Source: Leptothoe sp034932105 (GTDB taxonomy: Bacteria; Cyanobacteriota; Cyanobacteriia; Phormidesmidales; Phormidesmidaceae). Taken from it: DNA of 64,000 nucleotides. The notes beneath the pieces are model-generated. The model worked only from the letters and a program-made list of their open reading frames with translations. It was not told where the DNA came from and did not search any database. This document shows, in pieces, positions 19,198 through 30,873 of the stretch. The stretch's first letter is position 1. The number at the start of each line of letters is the position of its first letter. Location of the stretch: the NCBI RefSeq assembly GCF_034932105.1, contig NZ_JAYGIG010000002.1:87535-151534 (forward strand), written 5' to 3'. The translations under genes were made by a program, and so were the position numbers.

Positions 19198-19243
19198 GTC
19201 AACCACTTGCTTAGATGCCTAGGTATATAAGCAAGTGGTTGAC
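19198..19243 (+). repeat. 16-bp perfect hairpin in the psbX 3' region
   Basis: Arms 19198-19213 and 19228-19243 (GTCAACCACTTGCTTA and its exact complement) enclose a 14-base loop containing CCTAGG. No T-run follows, so it is more likely an RNA-stabilising or processing element than a terminator. It lies 55 bases after the psbX stop. Confidence 0.7.
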
Positions 19244-19311
19244 TAAAATATATGTCGTATATCCAAGTCAAAAGACAGATTCCCGGTCAATGTCTTGTAT
19301 AGATGAATGGA

Positions 19312-19339
19312 GAGTACAGCGCCAGCTGTGCTCTTTTTT
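19312..19339 (+). terminator. Intrinsic terminator of the psbX transcript
   Basis: The nine-base-pair stem GAGTACAGC/GCTGTGCTC with one G-U, loop GCCA, is followed by six T. This is the best classical terminator in the region and ends the plus-strand transcript 170 bases after psbX. Confidence 0.88.
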
Positions 19340-19586
19340 GTGTTCTTGATACACTAACGCCATAAATAATTGAGGATAGGGATATCTTCTATAGCATTCG
19401 ATGGTGATAGGAGACCCCAATAATGGTGCCATTAAGCCATTGGCGGTTCCACCCTAGCTTTGATTGATCAACAGACAAATTAAAGCTAGCCCGCTAGGAT
19501 AGAATTGGTGGCTACGGTTAGTTAGAGTAGACGAAACGCCCGTCAACCCTATTGTCACAGAGCCGCCATCATATGAGGAAGCGATT

Positions 19587-20495
19587 GTGAATTTTGGTAC
19601 CCCTGTTCCACTACTGATTGGATTGATTCTTATCCTCGGTGCTGTCGGCTTATTTTTTCTAGATAAACTCAAGCCAGGCTATGAGCGTAGCTCTGACAAG
19701 GTGTACTCCATCTTGCTGCTAATATCGGGTATCTTCCTATTAGCCCATCTAAATATGGAGTTGCTGGCCTCCTTTCAGCAAGTCATGCTGGTGGGCATGT
19801 TGACTACCCTCATTATTAATGACATTAGTAAGCGAGAGTCTAATCGCAACAGCTCCCGCCCAATCGAACGGGAAGGTCCGCCCCGTCGCTATGATGAGCG
19901 TCCGCGTCAGGTCTATCGCGCCGAGCTAGATGACTGGGATGCTCCTGGGCCAAAGCAACCTCGTATTCCCAGTAATCGAGAGGGTTATCGCGGTGATGGT
20001 TATGACGACCGATACGGCCCGCGTCCCCTAGAATCCCGTCCACCAGCCTACGACGATCGTCGTCCTCCAGCACGCCTACAACCGGGGCAACCAGGTCGCC
20101 CCGAAAATCGGTTCGACAACTACTCCACTGATCGCCCTGATAATCGTCGCCCCGATAACCGGGCCAGCGAGCGCGCCGACAGTTTCTATGGCAATCCGTA
20201 CTATGAGGGAGGTAGTGGGTCTTCTCCAAACAATCGTCCCCAGGGACCTGCTCCACGGCCCATAGATACCCCCATTCCTGCAGGTAATGGAGCAGGTCAT
20301 AGTCTTGGCGGCCTCCCTCAGCCCCCTAGAAATTCTGAACCTCGAAAGAACGACCGTCCTCCGCTCAATGTACGTCCTCGCCCCATGGACTCCAACGACA
20401 GCAGCTACACAGATTTTCGTCCCACACCGCCAGCGGATGGAAATTCTGAGCCGCAATCCGATACCCCGCCACCTCAGCCACCGGCAAATTATTAA
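19587..20495 (+). CDS. ycf66: Ycf66 family protein with long disordered tail
   Basis: 302 residues from a GTG start with GAGG upstream. The first 85 residues are the Ycf66 domain: two hydrophobic segments (NFGTPVPLLIGLILILGAVG and YSILLLISGIFLLAHLNME) ending in a short conserved LIINDISKRE. The remaining 215 residues are low-complexity and rich in Arg, Pro, Asp, Asn and Tyr, so likely disordered. Ycf66 is also encoded in some plastid genomes; its function is not established. Tail length varies greatly in the family. Confidence 0.9.
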   Translation: MNFGTPVPLLIGLILILGAVGLFFLDKLKPGYERSSDKVYSILLLISGIFLLAHLNMELLASFQQVMLVGMLTTLIINDISKRESNRNSSRPIEREGPPRRYDERPRQVYRAELDDWDAPGPKQPRIPSNREGYRGDGYDDRYGPRPLESRPPAYDDRRPPARLQPGQPGRPENRFDNYSTDRPDNRRPDNRASERADSFYGNPYYEGGSGSSPNNRPQGPAPRPIDTPIPAGNGAGHSLGGLPQPPRNSEPRKNDRPPLNVRPRPMDSNDSSYTDFRPTPPADGNSEPQSDTPPPQPPANY

Positions 20496-20558
20496 CGCTC
20501 AACTTTTCCCCCCTTCGTACAAATCTGATTTACCCAGGAAGCAGATAGCAATTTACCA

Positions 20559-20807
20559 ATGGTCAGAAAAAAGCCAACCCAAGCCCACATCACTAAGCTC
20601 ATTTCCAAAAGCCAGTCAGAATTCCTCAAAGCTCGTACTAAGAAGCAGACAGAATACTACATGGGAGCCAAATTAATTGAGGTTGGAGTAAACCCTGAAA
20701 AAGTGATTTATCGATGGAAGGTCACTGATCAGGGCATGAAGGAAGAGTGGACCTACAGTGCCTACTGGGACGATAGTAAAGAAAAAATAGAAGCAGAAGA
20801 GGGCTAG
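20559..20807 (+). CDS. Small conserved-looking protein, unknown function
   Basis: 82 residues, charged, with no membrane segment or signal peptide. The second half (AKLIEVGVNPEKVIYRWKVTDQGMKEEWTYSAYW split across the middle) looks like a small beta-rich domain. I do not recognise a family. It lies 63 bases after ycf66 on the same strand and faces a GNAT gene convergently. The ATG at 20559 is the first start in the frame. Confidence 0.65.
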   Translation: MVRKKPTQAHITKLISKSQSEFLKARTKKQTEYYMGAKLIEVGVNPEKVIYRWKVTDQGMKEEWTYSAYWDDSKEKIEAEEG

Positions 20808-20823
20808 GGCTAATACAGTGCAC

Positions 20824-21291
20824 CTATTGCACGGCTTCTTCAACCTGTCTGATTATTAGGCTGCCATCAATCGGTTGATTGATCAGCACCATGGTAGTGG
20901 TTTCGTTGGCCACAAATCCCACCCGTTCATAAAACTGCTTCTGGTTCGTCGTCATTAGATACGTGCGTTCCACATTGCTCATGTGGGGATGGGCCAAAAC
21001 TGTCTCCACCAGCTTGCGCCCGAAGCCAGCTCCTTGATAATCATCATGAATCACCACATCCCAGATATTGGCGCGATACACCCCATCGGATGTGGCCCGA
21101 GCGAATCCAATCAGGGTTTCGCCATCCCATGCCGTCACGACTGGACAGCTGTAACTAATGGCCTTGGCTAAATCTTCAAACTTACGGTCGACGGCCCAAA
21201 AGGCGGAATCGTTAAAAAGGCGTCTAAGTTGCTCTAAATCCTTTGGGGCTAAAGAATCGGTATAACGAAACTGAACAGACCGAAGATCCAT
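20824..21291 (-). CDS. GNAT N-acetyltransferase, plastid-GNAT/SNAT-like
   Basis: 155 residues from the ATG at 21289-21291; an in-frame GTG at 21318 adds nine residues. The acetyl-CoA binding motif is WDVVIHDDYQGAGFGRKLVE, and the C-terminal YLMTTNQKQFYERVGF is typical. The overall pattern (LFNDSAFWAVDR, LIGFARATSDGVYRA) resembles the cyanobacterial relatives of plastid GNAT/SNAT enzymes, which acetylate protein lysines or serotonin. The substrate here is unknown. Confidence 0.87.
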   Translation of the reverse strand: MDLRSVQFRYTDSLAPKDLEQLRRLFNDSAFWAVDRKFEDLAKAISYSCPVVTAWDGETLIGFARATSDGVYRANIWDVVIHDDYQGAGFGRKLVETVLAHPHMSNVERTYLMTTNQKQFYERVGFVANETTTMVLINQPIDGSLIIRQVEEAVQ

Positions 21292-21801
21292 AGGGTTAAA
21301 GTTGTGAAAAGACTCCACCTATTCCGTCAGCCAAAAGGGGCCAATTTAAAATGGCAAATCTAACGGTGGCCAATTTAAAAAAGGAAACAAGGTGCTGATT
21401 CCAGCTTACACACCATCAAAGCAAGCAACTATCAAAGTCATTGATGCTTGGTATCAAGAAATACAAATTGAACTACAATGCAAGTCTAATTGGTTTCATT
21501 TCAATTGATGTCTGCAATGGTTTCAAATTAGACGTGATAACCACCGGTAGCAATGCGTTGGGAACAATAGGCTGTTTTATGGCTCTGGCATCTATGCCAG
21601 GGGCTGCCCATTCCCCCTAATCGTCCTACCCAAAAGATCAACCCAATCTCGCCACCCAACTGTGAGATATCTGACCAGCTACCCAACCACTTTTTTCGAG
21701 TGAGGTAAACCGTCCCTTACAAGGGGGTTTATAGGCTGAGGATATCTAGATAAGATAGGTATCGGGGTATAGTACCCACACCCGCCGTTTACTGCCCAGA
21801 C
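21292..21801. other. 510-bp spacer upstream of secA with short repeats
   Basis: GGCCAATTTAAAA occurs twice (21339-21351 and 21368-21380). A GTCTAATT/AATTAGAC pair (21484-21491 and 21526-21533) flanks a partly self-similar stretch, possibly the remains of a small mobile element. The secA promoter must lie near the 3' end; GATATCTAGATAAG near 21740 is a palindromic A/T block there. No gene seen. Confidence 0.4.
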
Positions 21802-24609
<2,808 letters not shown>

Positions 24610-24719
24610 TGCCCAGGGCAGCATGGTTCAGGGACTTTTAGTAACATAACTTAAGATACCCAAGGAGTATTGAGTGGCTTAGGGCTATAAATGTAGGAAT
24701 ACCTTGACTATCAAACTCC

Positions 24720-27437
24720 ATGGTTTTTGCGGTTCCTTTTTTTGATCAGCCCCCTGCCCTAATTAGGCCAATCCATCCGCCAGACGCTGGAAATCCGTCT
24801 CTGCAAATTGCTAATCCAGCAATTGAGCCAGATACGCTTCTGGCCCAGGCTGTTATCCCGGATGGTCCAACCAATGTGGATATCAACCATGATCAGATCA
24901 CCATCAGTGGTGGTGAAACGGCTGGCGCTAATCTGTTTTATGGGTTTGAGCAGTTTAATGTGCCGACAGATGCCACGGCCAATTTTTTAGCCAATCCTTC
25001 TGTACAACGGGTTGTCGGTTACATTACAGGGGGTGATAGCTCTACTATTGACGGCTTGCTAACCATCACAGGGAGCACTGCTGATTTATTTATTATTAAC
25101 CCTGCTGGTATTCTCTTTGGGGCAAATGCTCGGCTGGATTTACCCGCAACGTTTACAGCCGCTACAGCCCATGGCATCAGTTTTGGCGATCGTTGGTTTA
25201 GCGTAACTGGAGAAAATACGATCCAGGAACTGAGCGGATCGCCTACGGGGTTGGCATTTTCTAACGCTTCGGGGGCCATTGTCAATTTTGGGGATTTATC
25301 CCTGGATGATGGTCTGATGTTGGCGGCGAGCAATGTTCTGGATTTTGGCAGCTTACGGTCGGCCAATGGGACTGTACAGGTGCTGAGTCACACCTCGGGA
25401 CCGGTTTCTCTCAGGGATGGGCTGTTACGGCTGGACTTACCCTCGACGCCTTTGCCTGCTGACTTAATAGGAACACCCGTTGCTTTAGCAGATTTATTAA
25501 CTGGGGGTACGGTAGCCCAGGCATCGGTGGTTAATGTTGACGCCCAAGGCAATGTTGCTCTAGGAGACCGTCCGATCTCAGCTGGCGATGGTGTGATTAG
25601 CCAGGTCACTGGAGAATCTGCTTTGGTAGTGGCTGAAAATAATCTGTATCTGCCCAGTAGCAACCTGGTGACTACCGAGGCATTGACCCTTTTGGGGGAA
25701 CGGGTTTACATGAGCAATCGTGAATCACACCCCCTTAACCTGAACGCTGGTGGCAGGCTAACGATTCAGGGTAATGAAGGCATTAATGTCTTAGCACTAT
25801 ATAACGGACAAACGGCAATCACAGGTGGGGAAGTGATTTTGGCCAGCGATGGAGAAATTTCCTTGGATAGTCATATTAGCAGTCAAGGAGATATTCGATT
25901 TACTACATTGAATGATCACTCCGCAGATTTTATTAGCCTTTACGATCCGATTATTAGTGCCAACGGAAATGTCTCTTTTGGTAGCTATGAGGGACCTGCC
26001 CTCAAGGTTGAGGCAACGGGCAGTATTGTCGTTAATGGGAATATCGAGATCACTGGACCTGATGCAACACTGACAGCAGATGGATCGGGATCTGATGAAG
26101 ATTTACTGGCGAGTAGTCGGGCATTGATTTTGCGGGCTGGAGAAACAGTCTTGCAAAATCCTGCAAACGTGCCTCAGCTAAATGTACCCACCCTCAATAC
26201 TGACTTTGTTGCCGACGGATCGATTAGCGATCCGCCTGGCATCACCGTAAATGGGAACATCTCAACTCAAGGGACTAGCTCTTTAGACCCAGGTGGTCCG
26301 GTCATTTTGACGGCCCTTGGCGCTATTACCCTCAATGGTGAGGTGGATACACGAACCTTCAATATAAGTGGTAGTATTACTATTAGGGGGGGAGAAATTT
26401 TTACTGAAGAGCTGTTTGCAGGCACCGCCTTTGGCGATCCGAGTTCGATCACTCTCACCTCAACTACGGGCGATATTATTGTTGAGGTGATTTCGGCAGG
26501 TAGTGGGGGAGTTGATATTGACGCAGCCGGTCTCTTCCAGGCAACAGGTACCTTTCAGGCATCTCCAAGGATCACCCTCGATCCGGGTGAGGATGATGCT
26601 TTGATTGCCTTTTTGCAAGAGGCCGATCCGGATGGATTTAGTCAGCTTGATCTAAATGAGCAAGTCTTTTTTGTTATTCCCACCAGCATTGCTACCAGTC
26701 CTGAAGCAGGCCTTGGTCGTGTAAGCATTCGCCATGGTGGCGGTGGCAATACCGTTAACAACGACGATTACGACATTCAAGGCACAGGGACAGTGACGTC
26801 CACTCCATTCTTTGTGGGACCCAACGCTGAGGGGGTGACGATTACGGTCGATACCTTTGGAAGTCAACGGGTTGAGGGATTTGTGCCGCTGTTTGCTCCG
26901 GGGGAGTTTCCAACAAATGCCAGCGGCACTAATGGAGCTATTGCCCAGTTAACAGGAGATGGTAGCCTGGCCACGGCCTTTTTGGATGAGCCGTTTGTAC
27001 CTGAAGTACCAGTGGTCCCGTCGGAACCGACGGGACCACTGGTACAGGAACCCCAGCCAACGGGACCACGGGTACCAGGAGCACAGCCACCCACGAATTC
27101 AGAGTTCTCTTCAGCTGATGCTGATAATTTAGAGGATGATACAGAGGAAGAAACGGTAACAGCTGACCAAGGTACAGATCAAAATACAGCCGAACTGCTG
27201 GCCCTCAGGGGCAGCAATGTCGAAGACTGTGATGCGGATGAAATCACTCAGGAAAATGGGGTAACCCTTTTGTCGGGGGATTGTCTAGAGGAAACAAATT
27301 CTGACGGGCCGCAAAGTGCCTTGCCAGTTCCACCGCTGGACTTTCCATCAGCCCCTGCCGTCATGGAGGGCTTAGATTATCAACCTCCACAGCCCATATC
27401 AGAGGACGTCACACCATTAGAAGGCGTAAACCTTTAG
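24720..27437 (+). CDS. Filamentous-haemagglutinin-type exoprotein (two-partner secretion TpsA-like)
   Basis: 905 residues. Residues about 45-165 form the TPS/haemagglutination activity domain (QITISGGETAGANLFYGFEQFNV ends the first block; FIINPAGILFGANARLDL the next), followed by beta-helix repeats and a Pro/Glu-rich C-terminal part with a cysteine pair (VEDCDADE, LSGDCLEE). TpsA proteins are exported through a TpsB outer-membrane pore and act as adhesins or toxins. There is no convincing Sec signal peptide: a stop lies five codons before the ATG at 24720. The CHAT-domain gene starts two bases after its stop. No tpsB gene is in the window. Confidence 0.9.
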   Translation: MVFAVPFFDQPPALIRPIHPPDAGNPSLQIANPAIEPDTLLAQAVIPDGPTNVDINHDQITISGGETAGANLFYGFEQFNVPTDATANFLANPSVQRVVGYITGGDSSTIDGLLTITGSTADLFIINPAGILFGANARLDLPATFTAATAHGISFGDRWFSVTGENTIQELSGSPTGLAFSNASGAIVNFGDLSLDDGLMLAASNVLDFGSLRSANGTVQVLSHTSGPVSLRDGLLRLDLPSTPLPADLIGTPVALADLLTGGTVAQASVVNVDAQGNVALGDRPISAGDGVISQVTGESALVVAENNLYLPSSNLVTTEALTLLGERVYMSNRESHPLNLNAGGRLTIQGNEGINVLALYNGQTAITGGEVILASDGEISLDSHISSQGDIRFTTLNDHSADFISLYDPIISANGNVSFGSYEGPALKVEATGSIVVNGNIEITGPDATLTADGSGSDEDLLASSRALILRAGETVLQNPANVPQLNVPTLNTDFVADGSISDPPGITVNGNISTQGTSSLDPGGPVILTALGAITLNGEVDTRTFNISGSITIRGGEIFTEELFAGTAFGDPSSITLTSTTGDIIVEVISAGSGGVDIDAAGLFQATGTFQASPRITLDPGEDDALIAFLQEADPDGFSQLDLNEQVFFVIPTSIATSPEAGLGRVSIRHGGGGNTVNNDDYDIQGTGTVTSTPFFVGPNAEGVTITVDTFGSQRVEGFVPLFAPGEFPTNASGTNGAIAQLTGDGSLATAFLDEPFVPEVPVVPSEPTGPLVQEPQPTGPRVPGAQPPTNSEFSSADADNLEDDTEEETVTADQGTDQNTAELLALRGSNVEDCDADEITQENGVTLLSGDCLEETNSDGPQSALPVPPLDFPSAPAVMEGLDYQPPQPISEDVTPLEGVNL
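27006..27045. repeat. 19-bp perfect inverted repeat inside the exoprotein gene
   Basis: Arms 27006-27024 and 27027-27045 are exact complements with only AA between them. The translated segment is the Pro/Val-rich part near the C-terminus. Part of the right arm (CGGGACCAC) recurs imperfectly about 30 bases later. An uninterrupted palindrome of this size is unusual in coding DNA. Confidence 0.9.
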
Positions 27438-27439
27438 CC

Positions 27440-30013
27440 ATGAAGCCTGTTTTGCGCAGAGCATGGTCTCGATGGCTAAAACGATCCATGCGAACTGTAC
27501 TGGGTATATTCCTTGGCTGGCTGCTGGTGGTCCACAGTGTGTCAGGTAGTACGGCAGTCTTGGCCCAAAGTCCGGCTGAGCTGTTTGCCGAGGGACGGCA
27601 GCAGTATAGCAACTATCAGTATGAGGCTGCGATCGCAACCTGGCAACAAGCCTTAGCCCTTTATACAAAGCCCACAGACCAGGCCAACACCCTCAACGGT
27701 CTTGCGGCCGCCCACCTAGCCCTGGGCCAAAATCGAGCGGCGGTTGTCTGGGCTAGTCAGGCCCTGGAAAAAGCTCAGCAGGTGGATGATCCAGCCACAG
27801 CTGCCAGGCTCCAGGCCCAGTCCTTAGGCAACCAAGGGATTGCTCAGCGGGCATTGGGGCAGTATTTAGATGCGATCGCAACCTACCAACAGTCCTTGAC
27901 CCTGATGCAGGCCCAAAACAACCAGCTGGGGGAAGCTCGGGTCTTGGGGCTGCTCGGCAATGCCCATGAATCTTTAGGGGACTTTGATCAAGCCGTTGGC
28001 TTTCATGAACGCAGCCTGGAACTCGCCAGACTCCTACAAAACCCCCTACAAGAAAGCGCCACCCTCAACAATTTAGGTGCCACCCATGCCACGGAAGGCG
28101 AGTACAACAAGGCCATCGCACTTTACCAACAAAGTTTAGCCATTGCTAACTCCCTGAATGATGATCTGCGCATTGGATATGCCCTGAATAATTTAGGCAC
28201 GGCCTACCATGCCCAAGGCCAGTTAGAAAGAGCCATTGAGCACTATAGCCAAAGTTTAGAACGGGCCGAAAATGTTGGAAACACTGGGTTAGAAATCGAT
28301 GCCCTGAGCGGTTTGGGGCTGGCTTATGAAGATCTCAATGACTATGGGCAAGCGATTACGCTGCATACTCGCAGTGTTGAGCTGGCCACAGCCAGTGAAG
28401 ATCCGCGTCGTCAGGGACGGTCCCTCAATAACCTGGGCCATGCTTTTTTTGGCAATAACCAGCTGGAACAGGCTGAAATCACCCTGCGTTCTGCAATTAA
28501 TACGCTAGAAGCGCTACGCCCCGAGCAGGATCAATACAATATCTCGCTATTTGATACTCACGTCCTGACCTACAACTTGCTGCAACAGATTTTAGTCGCC
28601 CAGGATAACCCTGCAGAGGCCCTGGAAGTGGCAGAACGGGGTCGAGCCCAGGCATTCGTAGAACTATTGGCCCAGCGCTCAACTAACTTTCCTAAAACCC
28701 AACTAACGATTGCCGATATTCAACACATTGCCCAGGAGCAGCAGGCCACCCTGGTGGAATATACCCTGGTGCCGGATGCTAGTTTTAAGGTGCAGGGTAA
28801 ACAACGGGGTACCGCCGAAAGTTTGTATATATGGGTGGTGCAGCCCAGTGGTGAGATCGCGTTTCGGCAGGTTGATCTGAAGGGACAGCAAGTGGCCATT
28901 GCCGATTTGGTTAAGGTTAGTCGCGATCGATCCAATATTCGCGGCGGTAATATTCGCGACCGCCTGCGTTCCGCCATTAGTCCTGGTGACCAGGTCCGCC
29001 GTGAGGGCGAACCCATGGACTTGGCTCCCTATGAAGTGGTGGCTGTTAATTTGCGCGATCGCACCGTCACCCTCAGCCATCCCGATTTTGTTCCTCCCAA
29101 CCCAGTTGTCCCCCTCAACGAAGTCTATAAAACCACCCCGTCTGCATTCTCACCCGTTCTACAACAACGTCAGCACTGGCGAGATTTATATAAACTGCTG
29201 ATCGAGCCCATCGATGACCTGCTGCCTAACGATCCAACTACGCGGATCGTTTTTGTCCCCCAAGAACAGCTTTTTCTAGTTCCATTTCCGGCTCTACAGG
29301 CTGAAGATAATAGTTATCTGATCGAGCAACACACCATTTTGACCGCTCCGGCGATACAGGTGCTCAAACAGTCTCAGTCAAGAGAGGCCATTTCTTTAGA
29401 CGACAGTCTCTCAGGCAATATGCTCATCGTAGGCGATCCGTCTCCTATGCCGGCTAATCTGCCTGCTCTACCTCATGCTCGAGAAGAAGCTAAACGCATT
29501 GCCAACTTGTTTAACACCAATGCCTTGATTGGAGACAATGCCACTGAACCTAAAATTAAACAAGCCCTATCTTCGGCTCGTTTAATTCACCTAGCCACCC
29601 ATGGATTTTTTAATGAAACCAATCCGTTAGAGGGATCTCTGGCCCTAGCTCCAGCCAATAACGACAAGCCGGGTCCTGCCGGTGATGGGTTTCTGACTGC
29701 TGCAGAAATTTTAGATAGCCAACTCACGGCTGACCTAGTCGTACTCAGCGCCTGTGACACCGGTCGCGGTCGCATTACTGGCGATGGGGTGGTTGGCCTA
29801 TCCCGCTCTTTTTTAGCCGCAGGTGTGCCCAGTGTAATGGTATCCCTCTGGCAAGTGCCCGATGAAGCAACATCGGCACTGATGCTAACGTTCTACCAGC
29901 AACGTCTAGCAGGAGAAGACAACGCCCAGGCCCTACGACAGGCGATGCTGACAATGCTCGATACCTATCCAGCACCGGTTAACTGGGCCGCATTTACATT
30001 GGTGGGTAGTTGA
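27440..30013 (+). CDS. TPR-CHAT protein (caspase-like domain), probably exported
   Basis: 857 residues. A basic N-terminus and hydrophobic core (about 20-42, ending STAVLAQ) looks like a signal peptide. Six or more TPRs follow (about 45-355), a linker, then a C-terminal CHAT domain (about 590-857) with the catalytic histidine in HLATHGFF (His721) and cysteine in LSACDTGRG (Cys772). CHAT domains are caspase-fold proteases of the separase/TPR-CHAT type. Starting two bases after the exoprotein gene, it is almost certainly cotranscribed. Pairing of haemagglutinin-type exoproteins with CHAT genes recurs in cyanobacteria; processing of the partner is an attractive inference. Confidence 0.92.
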   Translation: MKPVLRRAWSRWLKRSMRTVLGIFLGWLLVVHSVSGSTAVLAQSPAELFAEGRQQYSNYQYEAAIATWQQALALYTKPTDQANTLNGLAAAHLALGQNRAAVVWASQALEKAQQVDDPATAARLQAQSLGNQGIAQRALGQYLDAIATYQQSLTLMQAQNNQLGEARVLGLLGNAHESLGDFDQAVGFHERSLELARLLQNPLQESATLNNLGATHATEGEYNKAIALYQQSLAIANSLNDDLRIGYALNNLGTAYHAQGQLERAIEHYSQSLERAENVGNTGLEIDALSGLGLAYEDLNDYGQAITLHTRSVELATASEDPRRQGRSLNNLGHAFFGNNQLEQAEITLRSAINTLEALRPEQDQYNISLFDTHVLTYNLLQQILVAQDNPAEALEVAERGRAQAFVELLAQRSTNFPKTQLTIADIQHIAQEQQATLVEYTLVPDASFKVQGKQRGTAESLYIWVVQPSGEIAFRQVDLKGQQVAIADLVKVSRDRSNIRGGNIRDRLRSAISPGDQVRREGEPMDLAPYEVVAVNLRDRTVTLSHPDFVPPNPVVPLNEVYKTTPSAFSPVLQQRQHWRDLYKLLIEPIDDLLPNDPTTRIVFVPQEQLFLVPFPALQAEDNSYLIEQHTILTAPAIQVLKQSQSREAISLDDSLSGNMLIVGDPSPMPANLPALPHAREEAKRIANLFNTNALIGDNATEPKIKQALSSARLIHLATHGFFNETNPLEGSLALAPANNDKPGPAGDGFLTAAEILDSQLTADLVVLSACDTGRGRITGDGVVGLSRSFLAAGVPSVMVSLWQVPDEATSALMLTFYQQRLAGEDNAQALRQAMLTMLDTYPAPVNWAAFTLVGS

Positions 30014-30111
30014 GTCGTAGAAATCTAGAGGCAGACCCCACCCAAAATTCTGGTTACCTGCCTTCGATGGCGGCAGGCAATCCCAGGAGATGTTATCTCA
30101 GGGCACATCCC

Positions 30112-30462
30112 TTATCCCGCATGGGATTCTAGATAAAGATTCACATCTTCAATAATGCGAGTTAGCTCGGCCTCAGTCGTCAGTCGCATGCGGTCATCGC
30201 GCACGGTGATCAAGAGTTTGGCTGCAAATGGACTGGGCCAAATATTGGGGTTACAAAAAATTTCTAAGAATACATCCCCCGTGTAGCGGTACTCGGTGGG
30301 CTTCACCGGTTGGGGTCTACCCGCACCCACAGTGGCCGCTGACTTGGTCTTGAGGGTTTGGATGAGGGTGGCTAAGGTGCTTTTTAATTCTTGGGCAGCA
30401 GCAACGGAAAAACTAAATTGAACCGAACCTTGGACCAGATTAAGGGTGAGTTGGGAAGCCAT
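30112..30462 (-). CDS. Conserved small protein, unknown function
   Basis: 116 residues from the ATG at 30460-30462 (an in-frame TTG lies three codons upstream). The N-terminal half is a beta-rich SQLTLNLVQGSVQFSFSVA segment and a helix (ELKSTLATLIQTLK). The C-terminal half has YTGDVFLEIFCNPNIWPSPF and an end helix. No membrane segment. I do not recognise a characterised family. It converges with the CHAT gene; a CCTGCC/GGCAGG stem (30057-30077) lies between their stops. Confidence 0.65.
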   Translation of the reverse strand: MASQLTLNLVQGSVQFSFSVAAAQELKSTLATLIQTLKTKSAATVGAGRPQPVKPTEYRYTGDVFLEIFCNPNIWPSPFAAKLLITVRDDRMRLTTEAELTRIIEDVNLYLESHAG

Positions 30463-30873
30463 GGAAACCAATGGTGGGAATGCTTGTCAATCGTACCGCT
30501 CACCTTTGGCCAAAAACGGCACCGTTATAAAGTTTTAGGGTATATCCCTCCGCTGGGTAAGTTTTCACAACTTTTGTTGCATCAGGTTACCGGGAAGTCA
30601 GACACTGCTTCTTCACTGCTGCTTCAATAGTGTCTCCTCCATGGACACTGCCAAGGCCCCCTTGATAATACAGATTAGATAGATTGCTGATCCCTCATAA
30701 CTAGTAGGCACCAATTTGGAATCTATCTAATCCCTTGTGGTTGCCCTACAGGATTGCTCTTTTTTAATCAGGGTTCAGAATTCGTATTCAGTATCACTGT
30801 TACAGTCAGCAGCACCCAGATCTTGTCCCAAGAGCAACTTTGAAGCATCAACCCACAAACCGTCTACCGACGG
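30463..30873. other. 411-bp spacer without a gene
   Basis: It lies between the start of one minus-strand gene and the end of the next, so it contains the promoter of the small protein gene and probably the 3' end of the carboxypeptidase transcript. I see no convincing terminator, RNA or reading frame. Confidence 0.3.
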
